Shown here piece by piece: positions 1 to 9,565 of a stretch of 64,000 nucleotides of DNA; positions within the stretch are counted from its first letter, which is position 1, and the number at the start of each line of letters is the position of its first letter. Source of the DNA: Desulfovibrio sp. (GTDB taxonomy: Bacteria > Desulfobacterota > Desulfovibrionia > Desulfovibrionales > Desulfovibrionaceae). A program made the position numbers and the translations under genes. Below the pieces are notes generated by a model, which searched no databases, was not told where the DNA came from, and saw only the letters and a program-made list of their open reading frames with translations. Location: positions 116,624 to 180,623 of the forward strand of contig NZ_JAHZCJ010000008.1 in NCBI RefSeq assembly GCF_019422935.1, read 5' to 3'.

Positions 1-1995
1 ACCGGCGATGGCCTCATCTACGGGCATATCATCAGCGGCACAGCCTACCTGAAAGCAAACTCCCCCGTCAGCGGCAACTTTCGCCGCCCTTCGCAGATTG
101 ACGGTATTGAACGGATATTCGGCTATTACAAGATTGGTCAGTATGGGCTGACCTTTGTAGTGGGCAGCGCAGTGGGCAACGCCTTTGCGCCTTTTGAGCA
201 GATACGCTCCGCCACGTTATGCGCGGCGGCGCTGGTATCTGCCCTGCTGGTGGCTCTGGCCTTTCTTGCCTACGACAGCCTGCGCCGCCGTGATGAAGCC
301 GAAAAGCAGCTGGAGCTTACGGGACAGGTATTTGATTTCACTGGCGAGGCCATCTGCATAACAGACAGCGAAACAAACATCCTGGCCGTCAACGAATCCT
401 TTTGCCGCCTCACGGGTTTTTCGCAACCGGAGATTATCGGCAAGACGCCGCGTGTGCTGGCCTCAGGCCGTCACGGGGTGGAATTTTACAAGCACATGTG
501 GGATCAGCTGTTTTCCAACGGCTGGTGGGAAGGCGAAATCTGGAACAAAAAAAAGGACGGCACCTTTTACCTTGAATGGCTGAACATCAAGGTGGTACGC
601 AACCTGCGCGGGGGCATAACCAACTATATCGGCGTATTTGCCGACATAAAAAAAATTGCCGTCACCCAGCGGCGCATTGAATTTCTGGCCACGCACGATG
701 AACTGACGCAGTTGCCCAACCGCGCCGTGTTTTGCGACCGCCTGCAAAAAGCGCTGGATTGCTACCCGCCCACCAGCTGCCAGTTTGCTGTTGCTTTTAT
801 CGACATTGATGATTTTAAAATAGTCAATGATTCCATTGGGCATGCGGCGGGCGACAGCCTGCTTAAAGAAATGGCCCTCCGCCTCACCTCCGCAGCTGGC
901 GCGGATGCCGTTGTCTCACGCTTTGGCGGCGATGAATTTACCCTGCTGCTGGAAAATGTGGACGAAGCCAAGGCGGCGGCCACTGCGCAGCGCATCATTG
1001 AATCTTTACGCCAGCCCATTTCTGTATGCGGCTTTGAAATCTACGCCGGGGTCAGCATTGGCATAGCAGTATACCCGCAGCACGGCAGCGACATAAGCAC
1101 TCTTTTGCAAAATGCCGATATTGCCATGTACCATGCCAAGGGGCAGGGCAAAAATACCTTCAGCTTCTTTAATGACGAGTTGCAGATCAAGGCGGCCATC
1201 CAGCTCCAGATAGAAAGCGGTTTGCCGCGCGCCATTACAGAAAACGAGCTGGTTTTGCACTACCAGCCCCAGGTGGAACTGGATTCCGGTCGCATAATCG
1301 GGCTTGAAGCCCTGGTGCGCTGGCAACACCCCAATGACGGGCTGCTGTTCCCCGGCAAGTTCATTCCCCAGGCAGAAAAAACACGCCTCATCGACAAACT
1401 TGGCGAATGGGTTGCCGACAGAGCCGCCGCGCAGATCGAACAATGGCGCGCCGCAGGGCTCAACCCGCCCAAGGTTTCCATAAACATTTCTCCATCACAG
1501 TTTTTGCGTGGCGCGGCCTTGCCCATGATTGAGCGCATCCTCAACAAGTATTCCATTCCGCCGTATCTGCTTGCCATTGAGCTGACGGAAAGCGCCCTTA
1601 TGACCGACCCCAAGGAGGCCCGTCGCGCTCTGGGCAAGTTCCGCGATATGGGGCTGGAAATTTCCATTGACGATTTTGGCACCGGCTTTTCTTCGCTGTC
1701 GTCCCTGCGCCACTACCCCATCAACAGGCTCAAGATAGATCAGTCTTTTGTGCGGGATCTGGACGAGGCCCCGGATGCCTGCGCCATCACGCAGACGGTC
1801 ATTGATCTGGCGAAATATCTGGGCATAGCCTCCATTGCGGAAGGCATTGAAAACGAAGGGCAGTTCACCAAAATCAAAATGATGGGCTGCAATATCGGGC
1901 AGGGATTCTTTTTCGCAAAAGCGCTTTCAGTGGAAGAGCTGGAAAAAAGAGGATTCGTCAGCACCGGGCCAGCAATTATCACGCGCGATCCGTAG
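1..1995 (+). CDS. Partial membrane PAS-GGDEF-EAL c-di-GMP enzyme (5' end outside window)
   Basis: The reading frame is open from base 1, so the start lies upstream. Visible parts in order are the end of an extracytoplasmic sensor domain, a transmembrane helix (about 212-290), a PAS domain (about 325-650), GGDEF and EAL. The diguanylate cyclase motif is intact (RFGGDEF, about 922) and the phosphodiesterase domain keeps its EAL signature (GLEALVRW, about 1303) and DDFGTG loop. Both making and breaking cyclic di-GMP are therefore possible; in such fusions one activity usually dominates, and which one cannot be read here. The last 17 bases overlap the 3' end of the convergent GGDEF gene. Confidence 0.93.
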   Translation, partial: TGDGLIYGHIISGTAYLKANSPVSGNFRRPSQIDGIERIFGYYKIGQYGLTFVVGSAVGNAFAPFEQIRSATLCAAALVSALLVALAFLAYDSLRRRDEAEKQLELTGQVFDFTGEAICITDSETNILAVNESFCRLTGFSQPEIIGKTPRVLASGRHGVEFYKHMWDQLFSNGWWEGEIWNKKKDGTFYLEWLNIKVVRNLRGGITNYIGVFADIKKIAVTQRRIEFLATHDELTQLPNRAVFCDRLQKALDCYPPTSCQFAVAFIDIDDFKIVNDSIGHAAGDSLLKEMALRLTSAAGADAVVSRFGGDEFTLLLENVDEAKAAATAQRIIESLRQPISVCGFEIYAGVSIGIAVYPQHGSDISTLLQNADIAMYHAKGQGKNTFSFFNDELQIKAAIQLQIESGLPRAITENELVLHYQPQVELDSGRIIGLEALVRWQHPNDGLLFPGKFIPQAEKTRLIDKLGEWVADRAAAQIEQWRAAGLNPPKVSINISPSQFLRGAALPMIERILNKYSIPPYLLAIELTESALMTDPKEARRALGKFRDMGLEISIDDFGTGFSSLSSLRHYPINRLKIDQSFVRDLDEAPDACAITQTVIDLAKYLGIASIAEGIENEGQFTKIKMMGCNIGQGFFFAKALSVEELEKRGFVSTGPAIITRDP

Positions 1996-3208
1996 CCCAC
2001 TCCGCTCCGGCGGTGTGCACCACGGTATTCTTGCCCTTGGCCTTTGCTGCGTACAGGGCGGCATCGGCCGCGCGCAGCAGTTCACGCCTGTTTTTCTTTC
2101 CTGTGGGTTCCAGCACCGCAACCCCGGCGCTCACGGTAACAACATTGCCGTGCCTGCCTGTGGCATGCTCAATGCGCATCATTGCAAAAGCCCGCACCAC
2201 ATCCTCCGCCAGGGCAAACGCCTCTGTGGCGCTCATGCCGGGCAGGATCAGGGCAAACTCCTCCCCGCCATAGCGGGCGGCCACATCCGTGGCGCGCCGG
2301 GCATGCGCTTGCAGAACCTGCGCGAGCTTGCGCAGGCATTCGTCGCCTTCCTGATGACCGTACCGGTCATTGAAGTTTTTGAAGTCGTCAACATCCAGAA
2401 TCACAATGGCCATGCCAAGCCGCCCACGCACGGCCCGCTTCCATTCGCTCTCATACGCGGCATCAAACTTGCGTCTGTTGGCAAGGCTGGTGAGGGCGTC
2501 CGTCTCCGACATATCCTGAAGTTCTTCGTTGGCGACCCGCAGTTCCGCTTCCATTCTGGCAAATGTCATGGCGATGATGCAGAAAGTCAGAATTGAGGCA
2601 ATGAACATTGCCATGAGCAGCATGGCCTTGGCCATCTCATCCGGCCCGGAGGGAAGACACTGCACGGAGTTGAAGGCCTTGTACGCGCGCAGCACAAACA
2701 CCGCCCCAAGAACAACAAACATCGCAGACAGCAGAGATTGCGTCGCATGCCGTTTCCAGCCTTTGACAACATACGGTTCAACCCCGATGCGGAGAAACAT
2801 GAAAGCCATGCCAAGGGAAAATACGGCAACCCTTGTGCAGGTGTTGAAATCAACAAACATGTAGTAGGCTATTACAGCTGAAACAGCCGCAAAAACACCA
2901 TAGTTTACTGCCATGCGACGCTTTGGCCTGACGCCGCCATACAGCAACAGGCCACGGAACAGAAAAACCCCGGAGAGCAGCATCAGCACGCCGCCAGAGT
3001 AGAGGGAGAGCAAAAAATCAAAGGGACGGAAATAGTTAAGAAACAGCCCTACAGACCAGGAAACCAGCCCGAGCGTCATGCTTCCGAACCCAGGATAGGT
3101 TCGGCGGTACAAGTACGTATACACAAGCACGGAAGACAGCGAGAAATAGAGAGCCGCCACGAGAACTGCCATGGTGAAGGCATCAAAGTTGCTCAAAAGA
3201 TCAATCAT
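1979..3208 (-). CDS. Multi-spanning membrane diguanylate cyclase
   Basis: The product has 409 residues. About seven hydrophobic helices fill the first 220 residues, followed by a short helical linker and a GGDEF domain with the motif RYGGEEF and the SAGVAV segment typical of active cyclases. It should make cyclic di-GMP from two GTP at the inner membrane. I chose the ATG at 3208; a TTG two codons upstream (3214) is possible, and neither has a strong ribosome site. The N-terminal membrane domain resembles MASE-type sensors, but I cannot name its ligand. The stop lies inside the 3' end of the convergent PAS-GGDEF-EAL gene. Confidence 0.9.
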   Translation of the reverse strand: MIDLLSNFDAFTMAVLVAALYFSLSSVLVYTYLYRRTYPGFGSMTLGLVSWSVGLFLNYFRPFDFLLSLYSGGVLMLLSGVFLFRGLLLYGGVRPKRRMAVNYGVFAAVSAVIAYYMFVDFNTCTRVAVFSLGMAFMFLRIGVEPYVVKGWKRHATQSLLSAMFVVLGAVFVLRAYKAFNSVQCLPSGPDEMAKAMLLMAMFIASILTFCIIAMTFARMEAELRVANEELQDMSETDALTSLANRRKFDAAYESEWKRAVRGRLGMAIVILDVDDFKNFNDRYGHQEGDECLRKLAQVLQAHARRATDVAARYGGEEFALILPGMSATEAFALAEDVVRAFAMMRIEHATGRHGNVVTVSAGVAVLEPTGKKNRRELLRAADAALYAAKAKGKNTVVHTAGAEWATDRA

Positions 3209-3475
3209 TGGCAACTATCCGTAACGGTTGGGAATAAGCCAAAAATTTTAGAACGCTCCAGAAACATTGAGCAAGATTAGCATGTTGATGCATACCTGAA
3301 AAGGCGCAAATACTCCCCCGGCCTGCCAGGGCCAGGGCACGCCTTATGCGCCGCCGCTTTACGCCAGGTTGACCTGCGCTGTGCTTCGCGCGTAAGGGCA
3401 ATAGGTGGCTGCAACCTGCCGTGTTGCCTGTTGAATACGTCCACCCGGCCCTGATGCCGGATCAGCGAAGGCCTT

Positions 3476-4207
3476 ATGGATACTCCTGTTCTTGTAGTTG
3501 TGATCGCCTGGTTTGTGGGCGGGTTTGTTTCCGGTGCAAGCGGCATCGGCGGCGCCATGATCGCCCTGCCCCTTGCGGCCCTGTTTATTCCCATTCAGAC
3601 TGTCATCGTCCTGAGCTGCATACTTAATCTGGTTATGGACGGCGCGATCGCCGCCATGCATTTTCGGTATTGCAAGGTTCGCGCGCTGTACCCCCTGTTT
3701 GCCGGGGCCATCCCCGGCTCCATCATCGGCCTTTTCATTCTCCAGATGGTCCCTGGCAGCATGCTTCAGGGCATGACCGGCATACTCCTGCTGGCATTTG
3801 TGCTGTGGCAGAGCCGCTCGCGCGTAAGCCAGACCGGGCAGGAATCCTGGCTCAAGGGCGGGCTTGCGGGCTTTGCCTCGGGCGTGCTGGGGTCGGCCAT
3901 CTCTTTTGACGGCCCCCCCGTGGGAGCCTACGGCCTTTATGCCGGGTGGACTCCACGGATATTTCTCGGCACGCTGGGTATCTTTTTTATCATCAGGGCT
4001 TCGCTGACCTGCGTTCTCCAGGCCGGGGCAGGATTATACACGCCCGAAGTGCTGCGCTACGCCGCATACGGCATGCCTGCCACGGTGCTGGGCACGCTGT
4101 GCGCCTTCCCTGTAGCGAAAAGAATCAACCCTGAACGTTTCCGCACCGTGCTGCGCGGCATCATTGCCGCTGCGGCTCTGGTCTGCATCTGGCGGGCATG
4201 GCTGTAG
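3476..4207 (+). CDS. TauE/SafE (TSUP) family permease
   Basis: A 243-residue protein with about seven to eight hydrophobic helices. The N-terminal helix carries the family-like GGFVSGASGIGGA segment, and a second glycine-rich repeat (GLAGFASGVLGSAISFDGPP) opens the second half, as expected for the duplicated TSUP fold. Members export or import small sulfur- or carbon-containing anions such as sulfite, sulfoacetate or related compounds. Substrate cannot be read from the sequence. ATG at 3476 is preceded by a weak GAAGG. A strong terminator follows, so it is probably a single-gene transcript. Confidence 0.85.
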   Translation: MDTPVLVVVIAWFVGGFVSGASGIGGAMIALPLAALFIPIQTVIVLSCILNLVMDGAIAAMHFRYCKVRALYPLFAGAIPGSIIGLFILQMVPGSMLQGMTGILLLAFVLWQSRSRVSQTGQESWLKGGLAGFASGVLGSAISFDGPPVGAYGLYAGWTPRIFLGTLGIFFIIRASLTCVLQAGAGLYTPEVLRYAAYGMPATVLGTLCAFPVAKRINPERFRTVLRGIIAAAALVCIWRAWL

Positions 4208-4239
4208 CGCTCGACCACCTACAACCTTCCATCAGTATT

Positions 4240-4264
4240 GGCCTCCTCGCGGAGGCCTTTTATT
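4240..4264 (+). terminator. Intrinsic terminator after the TSUP permease
   Basis: GGCCTCC-TCGC-GGAGGCC followed by TTTTATTT: a 7-bp GC-rich stem with a tetraloop and a T-run, 33 bases after the permease stop. Confidence 0.85.
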
Positions 4265-4348
4265 TGCGGCGGAGCAGGAGCTTCACTGACAGGGCTTTTC
4301 GCGAATCTGATACAACTTTGTAAAAAATGCGGACGCCACAAGGCCAAT

Positions 4349-4364
4349 AAAACAATATTGTTTT
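4349..4364. promoter_or_regulatory. Perfect 16-bp palindrome, candidate operator of the transporter cluster
   Basis: AAAACAATATTGTTTT is a perfect palindrome about 110 bases before the start of the binding-protein gene. It fits the pattern AAAACA-N4-TGTTTT, which recurs twice before the permease genes (6366-6381 and 6406-6421). That recurrence in the same gene cluster is the reason to call it an operator. The GlxA-type AraC regulator at 11262-12230 is a plausible but unproven partner. Confidence 0.55.
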
Positions 4365-4474
4365 GCTAGCGCACTATCATTTCAATTAAAACTATTTAAT
4401 TTGTTAAAATAAAACAACTTTTTACTTTGGCAGCTATATTGCAACATCCTCTGCAAAATCTGGAGGGTTTTCGT

Positions 4475-5311
4475 ATGAATATGTTGCTGAAAAAAGTTGT
4501 GGTTGGTGCTGCGTTGGCAAGTTCGCTCCTCATGGGCGCCAATACCGCCCGCGCCGACCTGCTTGCGGATATCAAGGCCAAGGGCGAAATCGTCATCGGC
4601 ACCGAAGCCCGTTTTACGCCGTTTGAGTTTATGGAAAACGGTAAAATCGTGGGCTACAGCAGCGACCTGCTTGAAGTCATCATGAAGGACATGCCCGGCG
4701 TTAAGGTCAAGCGCATGGATATTCCTTTTCAGGGCATCCTGCCCGGCCTGAGCGCCAAAAAATTTGACTATATCGTCACGTCTGTCACCGCCACCAAGGA
4801 ACGCAACGAACACTACGCCCTGAGCGTGCCCGTGGCCGACGCCACCGTGGCCATGCTGGTGCGCGCAGACAGCCCCTTTACCAAGCCCGAAGACATGAGC
4901 GGCAAAACCGTGGGCTGCCAGACAGGCTCCGCCCAGATCAAGGCCATTGACCTGCTTGCCGAAAAACTTGGCGGCAAGGACAAGATCAAGGTCAAGGAAT
5001 ACGTGGCCTTTGACGAAGCCTACGCCGACCTTGCCGCAGGACGCCTTGACGGCGTGGCGCAGTCCTACCCCAACCTTGCGGACGTCATCAAACGCCGCCC
5101 CGGCGTGTTCAAGATCCTCACCCCGCCCTTTGGCCCCAAGGTCTACTTTACCTGGGTGGGCCGCAACGATGCGGACAGCGCAAGCCTCGCGGCTTTCTTC
5201 AACGACGGTCTGCGCAAGCTCATCACCAGCGGCAAAATGGCGGAGCTTCAGCAGAAGTGGTTTGGTTTCACCATGGAGATTCCCACAGAGCTGCCCACGC
5301 CCGTTCAATAA
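4475..5311 (+). CDS. Periplasmic amino-acid-type substrate-binding protein (ABC transporter)
   Basis: A 278-residue SBP_bac_3 family protein. ATG 4475 is chosen because GGAGG sits 8 bases upstream and because the product then begins with a normal signal peptide (MNMLLKK, hydrophobic core, cleavage after TARA before DLLADIK). The mature part has the family pattern GEIVIGTEARFTPFEF near its N-terminus and the second-lobe segment KTVGCQTGSAQ. It should capture a small polar solute in the periplasm and hand it to the permeases encoded at 6609-7930. A hairpin between this gene and the ureohydrolase gene would let it be made in excess over the downstream products. Confidence 0.92.
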   Translation: MNMLLKKVVVGAALASSLLMGANTARADLLADIKAKGEIVIGTEARFTPFEFMENGKIVGYSSDLLEVIMKDMPGVKVKRMDIPFQGILPGLSAKKFDYIVTSVTATKERNEHYALSVPVADATVAMLVRADSPFTKPEDMSGKTVGCQTGSAQIKAIDLLAEKLGGKDKIKVKEYVAFDEAYADLAAGRLDGVAQSYPNLADVIKRRPGVFKILTPPFGPKVYFTWVGRNDADSASLAAFFNDGLRKLITSGKMAELQQKWFGFTMEIPTELPTPVQ

Positions 5312-5331
5312 CCTTTCCTTCCTTCACGCAT

Positions 5332-5364
5332 GGCCCCGGTCTTATGAGGCCGGGGCCTATTTTT
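5332..5364 (+). terminator. Hairpin with T-run between binding protein and ureohydrolase genes
   Basis: GGCCCCGG, a 10-base loop, CCGGGGCC, then TATTTTT. The position, 20 bases after the stop of the binding-protein gene, suggests partial termination inside the cluster. Confidence 0.75.
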
Positions 5365-5396
5365 GCAAGTTTATACATTATTTCAGGAGAATAGGT

Positions 5397-6356
5397 ATGA
5401 GTCCGGTCAATTCCCTGCAATCCCCACGGTTTTGCGGCATCCGCACCTTCATGCGGCAACCGGCGGCAACGGGCGAAACCCCGCAGGCCGATGTTTCCAT
5501 TATTGGCGTTCCCTTTGACAGCGGCGTATCATACCGCCCCGGCACCAGATTCGGCCCTGCGGCCATCCGCGAGGCCTCAACCCTGCTCAAGCCCTACTCG
5601 CCCGAACTAGATGTGGACGTGAACGAGAGCTTCACCATCGCCGACCACGGCGACATCGACACCATCCCCGGCTATATGGAAGACAGCTTTGCCGCCATCA
5701 CCGGCAGCCTGAAGCCTTTTTTCGCCTCCAAAACCCTGCCTGTCATTCTGGGCGGTGACCACAGCATCAGCCTGGCAAACCTGCGCGCCGTGCATGCGGC
5801 GCATGGGCCTGTGGCTTTGCTGCATTTTGACGCGCACAGCGACACCATACCCAGCTACTACGGCAAGCCCTACAATCACGGCACCCCCTTCTACTGGGCG
5901 CTGAAAGAAGGCCTCATTCAGCCGCAGCATTCCACGCAGATCGGCATTCGTGGGCCGCTCTACAGCCGCAACGCCCTTGACTGGCCCCGACAGCAGGGCC
6001 TGCGCATCATCATGGGGCACGAGGCCCACGCAATGGGGCTGGAGGCTGTGATGCGCGAGGCCCTTGCGCGCATTGGCGATGCTCCGGTGTTTCTGAGCTT
6101 TGACATTGATTTCCTTGATGCGGCCTACGCCCCCGGCACCGGCACGCCAGAGGTGGAAGGGTTCACCACCTACGAGGCCATGACCCTTGTGCGCGGCATT
6201 TGCAGCAAGTGCCGCGCTGTTGGCATGGATCTGGTGGAAGTGCTGCCCGACAAGGACGTGGCGGGCATTACCGCTCTGGCTGGAGCCTCAGTGGTCTTTG
6301 CCTTTCTTGCGGCGCAGGCTGCATTTCGAAGCGCACAGGCCCAAACCACATTCTGA
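5397..6356 (+). CDS. Ureohydrolase (agmatinase / guanidino-acid hydrolase family), copy 1
   Basis: A 319-residue arginase-superfamily protein. Metal ligands are all visible: H122 in GGDHS, D145-H147-D149 in FDAHSD, and D236/D238 in SFDIDF, followed by the PGTGTPE segment. The N-terminal RFCGIRTFMRQP resembles agmatinase-like enzymes that act on guanidinobutyrate or guanidinopropionate rather than arginine. The family hydrolyses a guanidino group, releasing urea. ATG 5397 has CAGGAGA 7 bases upstream. A second, diverged copy lies at 9566-10519; together with the transporter and DUF1989 gene this points to catabolism of a guanidino compound. Exact substrate is unknown. Confidence 0.88.
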   Translation: MSPVNSLQSPRFCGIRTFMRQPAATGETPQADVSIIGVPFDSGVSYRPGTRFGPAAIREASTLLKPYSPELDVDVNESFTIADHGDIDTIPGYMEDSFAAITGSLKPFFASKTLPVILGGDHSISLANLRAVHAAHGPVALLHFDAHSDTIPSYYGKPYNHGTPFYWALKEGLIQPQHSTQIGIRGPLYSRNALDWPRQQGLRIIMGHEAHAMGLEAVMREALARIGDAPVFLSFDIDFLDAAYAPGTGTPEVEGFTTYEAMTLVRGICSKCRAVGMDLVEVLPDKDVAGITALAGASVVFAFLAAQAAFRSAQAQTTF

Positions 6357-6365
6357 TCGCGTAAT

Positions 6366-6421
6366 GAAACAAAAATGTTTTAGATAAATCCAACATACCG
6401 CAGTCAAAACATTTTTGTTTC
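6366..6421. promoter_or_regulatory. Pair of AAAACA-N4-TGTTTT sites before the permease genes
   Basis: Two near-palindromes, GAAACAAAAATGTTTT (6366-6381) and AAAACATTTTTGTTTC (6406-6421), lie 40 bases apart centre to centre, roughly four helical turns, and are also mirror images of each other. Both fit the motif found perfectly at 4349-4364. They follow the ureohydrolase stop and precede the permease gene by about 190 bases. They have no GC stem, so a simple terminator is unlikely. The rest of 6357-6608 shows no other clear signal. Confidence 0.5.
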
Positions 6422-6608
6422 AATGACGCTCTAAGAAAATCAATCAAAAATGTGTAACTACCTGTAAGCAAATAATAATTGCCAAAATGGCATCCAGTTT
6501 GCTCAAAACACCATACTGACAGGCGGGGAGCCGTGCCGCAGGGGAGTCCCTCCTACTGTTCCCCGCCGGAAACGCCCAACCGAGTGGATGCATCCACAGC
6601 AGGCTATC

Positions 6609-7250
6609 ATGAACGAATGCAGCTTCATCCTTTCCATAATGCCGGAGCTGCTCCAGGGCGCAATAACTTCGGTTCTTGTGGCAATGGCGGCAATCTCGCT
6701 GGGTGTTGTGCTGGGCATTTCGGTGTGCCAGATGCGGCGGTCGCAGTTTTGGGGATTCAAAAAGGCGGCAGGGCTGTACATCAGCTTTATGCGGGGCATT
6801 CCCGTGCTGGTGGTTCTGTTTCTGCTGTTCTACCTGCCTTCGGCAGTCAATATTGAAGTGCCCTCGCTGCTGGTCGCCGTGCTGGCCCTTGGCCTCAACA
6901 CCAGCGCCTTTCAGGCAGAAATTTATCGCGGCGGTTTCAACTCCATACCCGTGGGGCAGATCGAAGCGGCCAAGGCGCTGGGCCTCAGCCGCATGCGCAT
7001 TCTCACGCGCATCCAGCTGCCGCAGGTGCTGTCGCTCACAGGGCCGGAGCTGGTCAACGAATTCATCATCCTGTTCAAGAACTCTTCGCTTATTTCTGTT
7101 ATCGGCGTCACAGAACTCATGCGCCGCAGCGAACAGCTTGTGTCCACAACCTACAAGCCCGTGGAAGTGTATCTGGCCGCAGCCATTATTTATCTGGCCC
7201 TGTGCCTGATTATTTCTCGCCTTGGCGAACGCCTTAAGGGGAAACACTGA
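6609..7250 (+). CDS. Polar amino-acid ABC transporter permease, first subunit
   Basis: A 213-residue integral membrane protein with about five helices and the HisM/GlnP-family cytoplasmic EAA loop (EAAKALGLSRMRILTRIQLPQ region, about residues 120-140). It pairs with the next permease and the ATPase at 7999-8796. ATG 6609 is preferred because AGCAGG lies just upstream; an ATG at 6588 in frame lacks a ribosome site. Its TGA overlaps the ATG of the next gene (TGATG), indicating translational coupling. Confidence 0.9.
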   Translation: MNECSFILSIMPELLQGAITSVLVAMAAISLGVVLGISVCQMRRSQFWGFKKAAGLYISFMRGIPVLVVLFLLFYLPSAVNIEVPSLLVAVLALGLNTSAFQAEIYRGGFNSIPVGQIEAAKALGLSRMRILTRIQLPQVLSLTGPELVNEFIILFKNSSLISVIGVTELMRRSEQLVSTTYKPVEVYLAAAIIYLALCLIISRLGERLKGKH

Positions 7251-7930
7251 TGGACGCCCTCACGACCTTTCTGGCCCGCTGGCAGAGCTTTTTGATTGAG
7301 AACGGCCCGGATTTTGGCGCAGCGCTCTGGGTGACCATCCGCATCAGCCTGGTCGCCATAGTGTGCGGTCTGGCTCTGGGTTTTGCCGCGGAGCTTGGCC
7401 GCCGTATCTGCCCCTGGCTGCGCAAGCCCGTGGCCTGTTATGTAGAATTTTTTCGCGGGACGCCCCTGCTCATCCAGCTTTATCTGCTTTATTACGGCGG
7501 CCCCAGAATCGGCATCGTGCTGGATGCGGAACCCGCAGGCATGCTGGGCATGTCGCTCTATGCCGCCGCCTATTTTTGCGAAATATTCCGGGCCGGATTT
7601 GAGTCCATCCCCGAAGGCCAGCGCGAGGCGGCGCACTGCCTTGGCATACGCCCCTGGCGCAGGCTGTGGCGCATTGAATTGCCGCAGATGGCCCAGATCG
7701 TGCTGCCACCAGCAGTCAACCAGATTATCACGCTTATCAAGGATTCAGCGGTGCTTTCCATCATCACCGTGGCGGAACTGACCAAGACCGCGACCCGCAT
7801 CATGAACATCAGCTTTGAAATTGTCATGCCCCTGTGCCTGCTGGCCCTGCTCTACTGGATCATTTCCGAGGCAGTGGCAGTTTTGTGCGGCAAGGCGGAG
7901 GCCCGCCTGACCAGGCATTTGACGCGTTAG
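7250..7930 (+). CDS. Polar amino-acid ABC transporter permease, second subunit
   Basis: A 226-residue membrane protein of the same family as its upstream neighbour, with the EAA loop [21 protein letters not shown] around residue 125 and the [19 protein letters not shown] segment typical of glutamine/histidine-type permeases. Start and stop of the two permease genes overlap by one base. The two proteins probably form the heterodimeric channel for the solute captured by the 4475-5311 binding protein. Confidence 0.92.
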   Translation: MDALTTFLARWQSFLIENGPDFGAALWVTIRISLVAIVCGLALGFAAELGRRICPWLRKPVACYVEFFRGTPLLIQLYLLYYGGPRIGIVLDAEPAGMLGMSLYAAAYFCEIFRAGFESIPEGQREAAHCLGIRPWRRLWRIELPQMAQIVLPPAVNQIITLIKDSAVLSIITVAELTKTATRIMNISFEIVMPLCLLALLYWIISEAVAVLCGKAEARLTRHLTR

Positions 7931-7998
7931 CGCAGCATCAGACCAGCGCGGATTTTTACAGGAATCCGCGCCGCCAAGGCTCCAAAGGAGAACAGGTC

Positions 7999-8796
7999 AT
8001 GGAAGAAACAATCACCCCGGCCATCAGAATATGCGATGTGCGCAAACGCTATGGGCAGCACGAAGTGCTTCAAGGCATTGATATGGAAGTCATGCCCAAG
8101 GAAGTGGTCTGCCTTATCGGCCCTTCCGGTTCCGGCAAAAGTACCCTCTTGCGCTGCGTCAACTTTCTTGAAGTGTATGATGAGGGCGAAATTCTGGTTG
8201 AAGGCGCACTGATGGGCTACGAGGTGCAGTACAACGGCACCCGCCGCCGCGCCAGCGAAACACGCATCCGCGAAAGCAGGCGCGACCTCGGCATGGTGTT
8301 TCAGCATTTCAACCTTTGGCCGCACATGACGGTGATGGAAAACGTCACCGAGGCGCTCATTTCCGTTGCTGGCAAAAGCCGAGCCGCCGCCGAAAAAAAA
8401 GGGCTGGAATGCCTTGAACGCGTGGGTCTTGCCGAAAAATGCAGCAGCTATCCGGCCCAGCTTTCCGGCGGGCAGCAGCAGCGAGTTGCCATTGCGCGAG
8501 CTCTGGCAACGGAACCGCGCATCATGCTGTTTGACGAGCCAACCTCTGCCCTCGACCCCGAGCTTGTGGGCGATGTGCTGCAAGTCATGCGTAGTCTGGC
8601 CAACGATGGCATGACCATGCTCATAGTGACCCACGAGATGGGCTTTGCCGCCGAGGTGGCGGATCGGGTGGTCTTTATGGAAGGTGGGCACGTTGTGGAG
8701 CAAGGGCCGCCGGACAAACTTTTTCATACGCCGGAAAGCCCGCGCCTTGCGGCCTTTCTGAAAAGCTGGACGCACCGCAACGGACAGGTTGCCTAG
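7999..8796 (+). CDS. Polar amino-acid ABC transporter ATPase (GlnQ/HisP type)
   Basis: A 265-residue ATP-binding subunit. Walker A is GPSGSGKST, the Q-loop lies in [14 protein letters not shown], the signature is [15 protein letters not shown], Walker B is [14 protein letters not shown] and the switch histidine is in [12 protein letters not shown] 7999 has AAAGGAG 8 bases upstream. Residues 60-85 carry an insertion ([21 protein letters not shown]) between Walker A and the Q-loop that is longer than usual for GlnQ. It energises the permease pair encoded immediately before it. Confidence 0.95.
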   Translation: MEETITPAIRICDVRKRYGQHEVLQGIDMEVMPKEVVCLIGPSGSGKSTLLRCVNFLEVYDEGEILVEGALMGYEVQYNGTRRRASETRIRESRRDLGMVFQHFNLWPHMTVMENVTEALISVAGKSRAAAEKKGLECLERVGLAEKCSSYPAQLSGGQQQRVAIARALATEPRIMLFDEPTSALDPELVGDVLQVMRSLANDGMTMLIVTHEMGFAAEVADRVVFMEGGHVVEQGPPDKLFHTPESPRLAAFLKSWTHRNGQVA

Positions 8797-8877
8797 CTTC
8801 CGCAGCACTGCCGCCAACATCCGCTACGAGTGGCAGGCAGCATATCTGGCACAAGCCTTTGGCAGGAGAACATGCCC

Positions 8878-9477
8878 ATGAGCGAATACATCACTATTCC
8901 CGGCCGCTGCGGCGATGCCGCCATTGTGCGGGCCGGTGAACGCATCAAGATCGTCAACATCACGGGGGAGCAGGTGGTGGACACGTGGGCCTTCAACCTG
9001 CGCAATCCGCTGGAATACATGTCCATGCAGCACATGCGGCCCGACCTCAACAAGGGCGCCCCCGGCCCGGGCGACAGGCTGGTGACCAATTACCGCCGCC
9101 CGGTGCTCACAATGCTGGAAGACACCAGCAACGGCGCGCACGATACCTTTATGGCCGCCTGCGACATCTACCGCTACATGGGCCTTGGCGTGCAGGGCTA
9201 CCACGCCAACTGCACGGACAACATGTATGCGGCCCTGCGCAAGCTGGGCATACAGTTGGATTTTTGCCCCTGCCCGCTGAACCTGTGGATGAACACCCCC
9301 ATTGTGGACAACAAGGCCCACTGGCTGCCGCCTCTGAGCAAGGCGGGCGACTACGTGGTGCTTGAAGCCCACTTTGACTGCGCGGTGGTCATGTCTGCCT
9401 GTCCGCAGGATATTTTGCCCATCAACGGTAAAAACTGCGTGCCTTCTGACATCAAATACAAGGTTTACGCGGCCTGA
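8878..9477 (+). CDS. DUF1989 / urea-carboxylase-associated family protein
   Basis: A 199-residue protein that I place in DUF1989 from its CPCPLNLWMNTPI segment, the HANCTDNMYAAL segment and the C-terminal DCAVVMSACPQDILPING. The family was first noted beside urea carboxylase; some members form the carboxyguanidine deiminase used in guanidine breakdown. Here it lies between the transporter ATPase and a second ureohydrolase, with no urea carboxylase in the window, so its reaction remains open. ATG 8878 is chosen because AGGAGA is 8 bases upstream; the ATG at 8872 is too close to that site. Confidence 0.8.
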   Translation: MSEYITIPGRCGDAAIVRAGERIKIVNITGEQVVDTWAFNLRNPLEYMSMQHMRPDLNKGAPGPGDRLVTNYRRPVLTMLEDTSNGAHDTFMAACDIYRYMGLGVQGYHANCTDNMYAALRKLGIQLDFCPCPLNLWMNTPIVDNKAHWLPPLSKAGDYVVLEAHFDCAVVMSACPQDILPINGKNCVPSDIKYKVYAA

Positions 9478-9565
9478 CCGCGTAAAAAACGGATACCGCC
9501 CTTACAAGGCGGGGGTCATACTATAACCAGACCGAACTTTTTCCGGCCCAAACATCGAGGTTTTT

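Noticed and set aside
4265-4474. Guanidine riboswitch upstream of the transporter cluster
   Set aside because: I looked for the conserved ykkC/guanidine class elements and did not see them; the AT-rich palindrome is better explained as a protein site.
4382-5308. A 308-codon minus-strand frame opposite the binding-protein gene
   Set aside because: The plus strand has a signal peptide and family motifs; the antisense frame has none.
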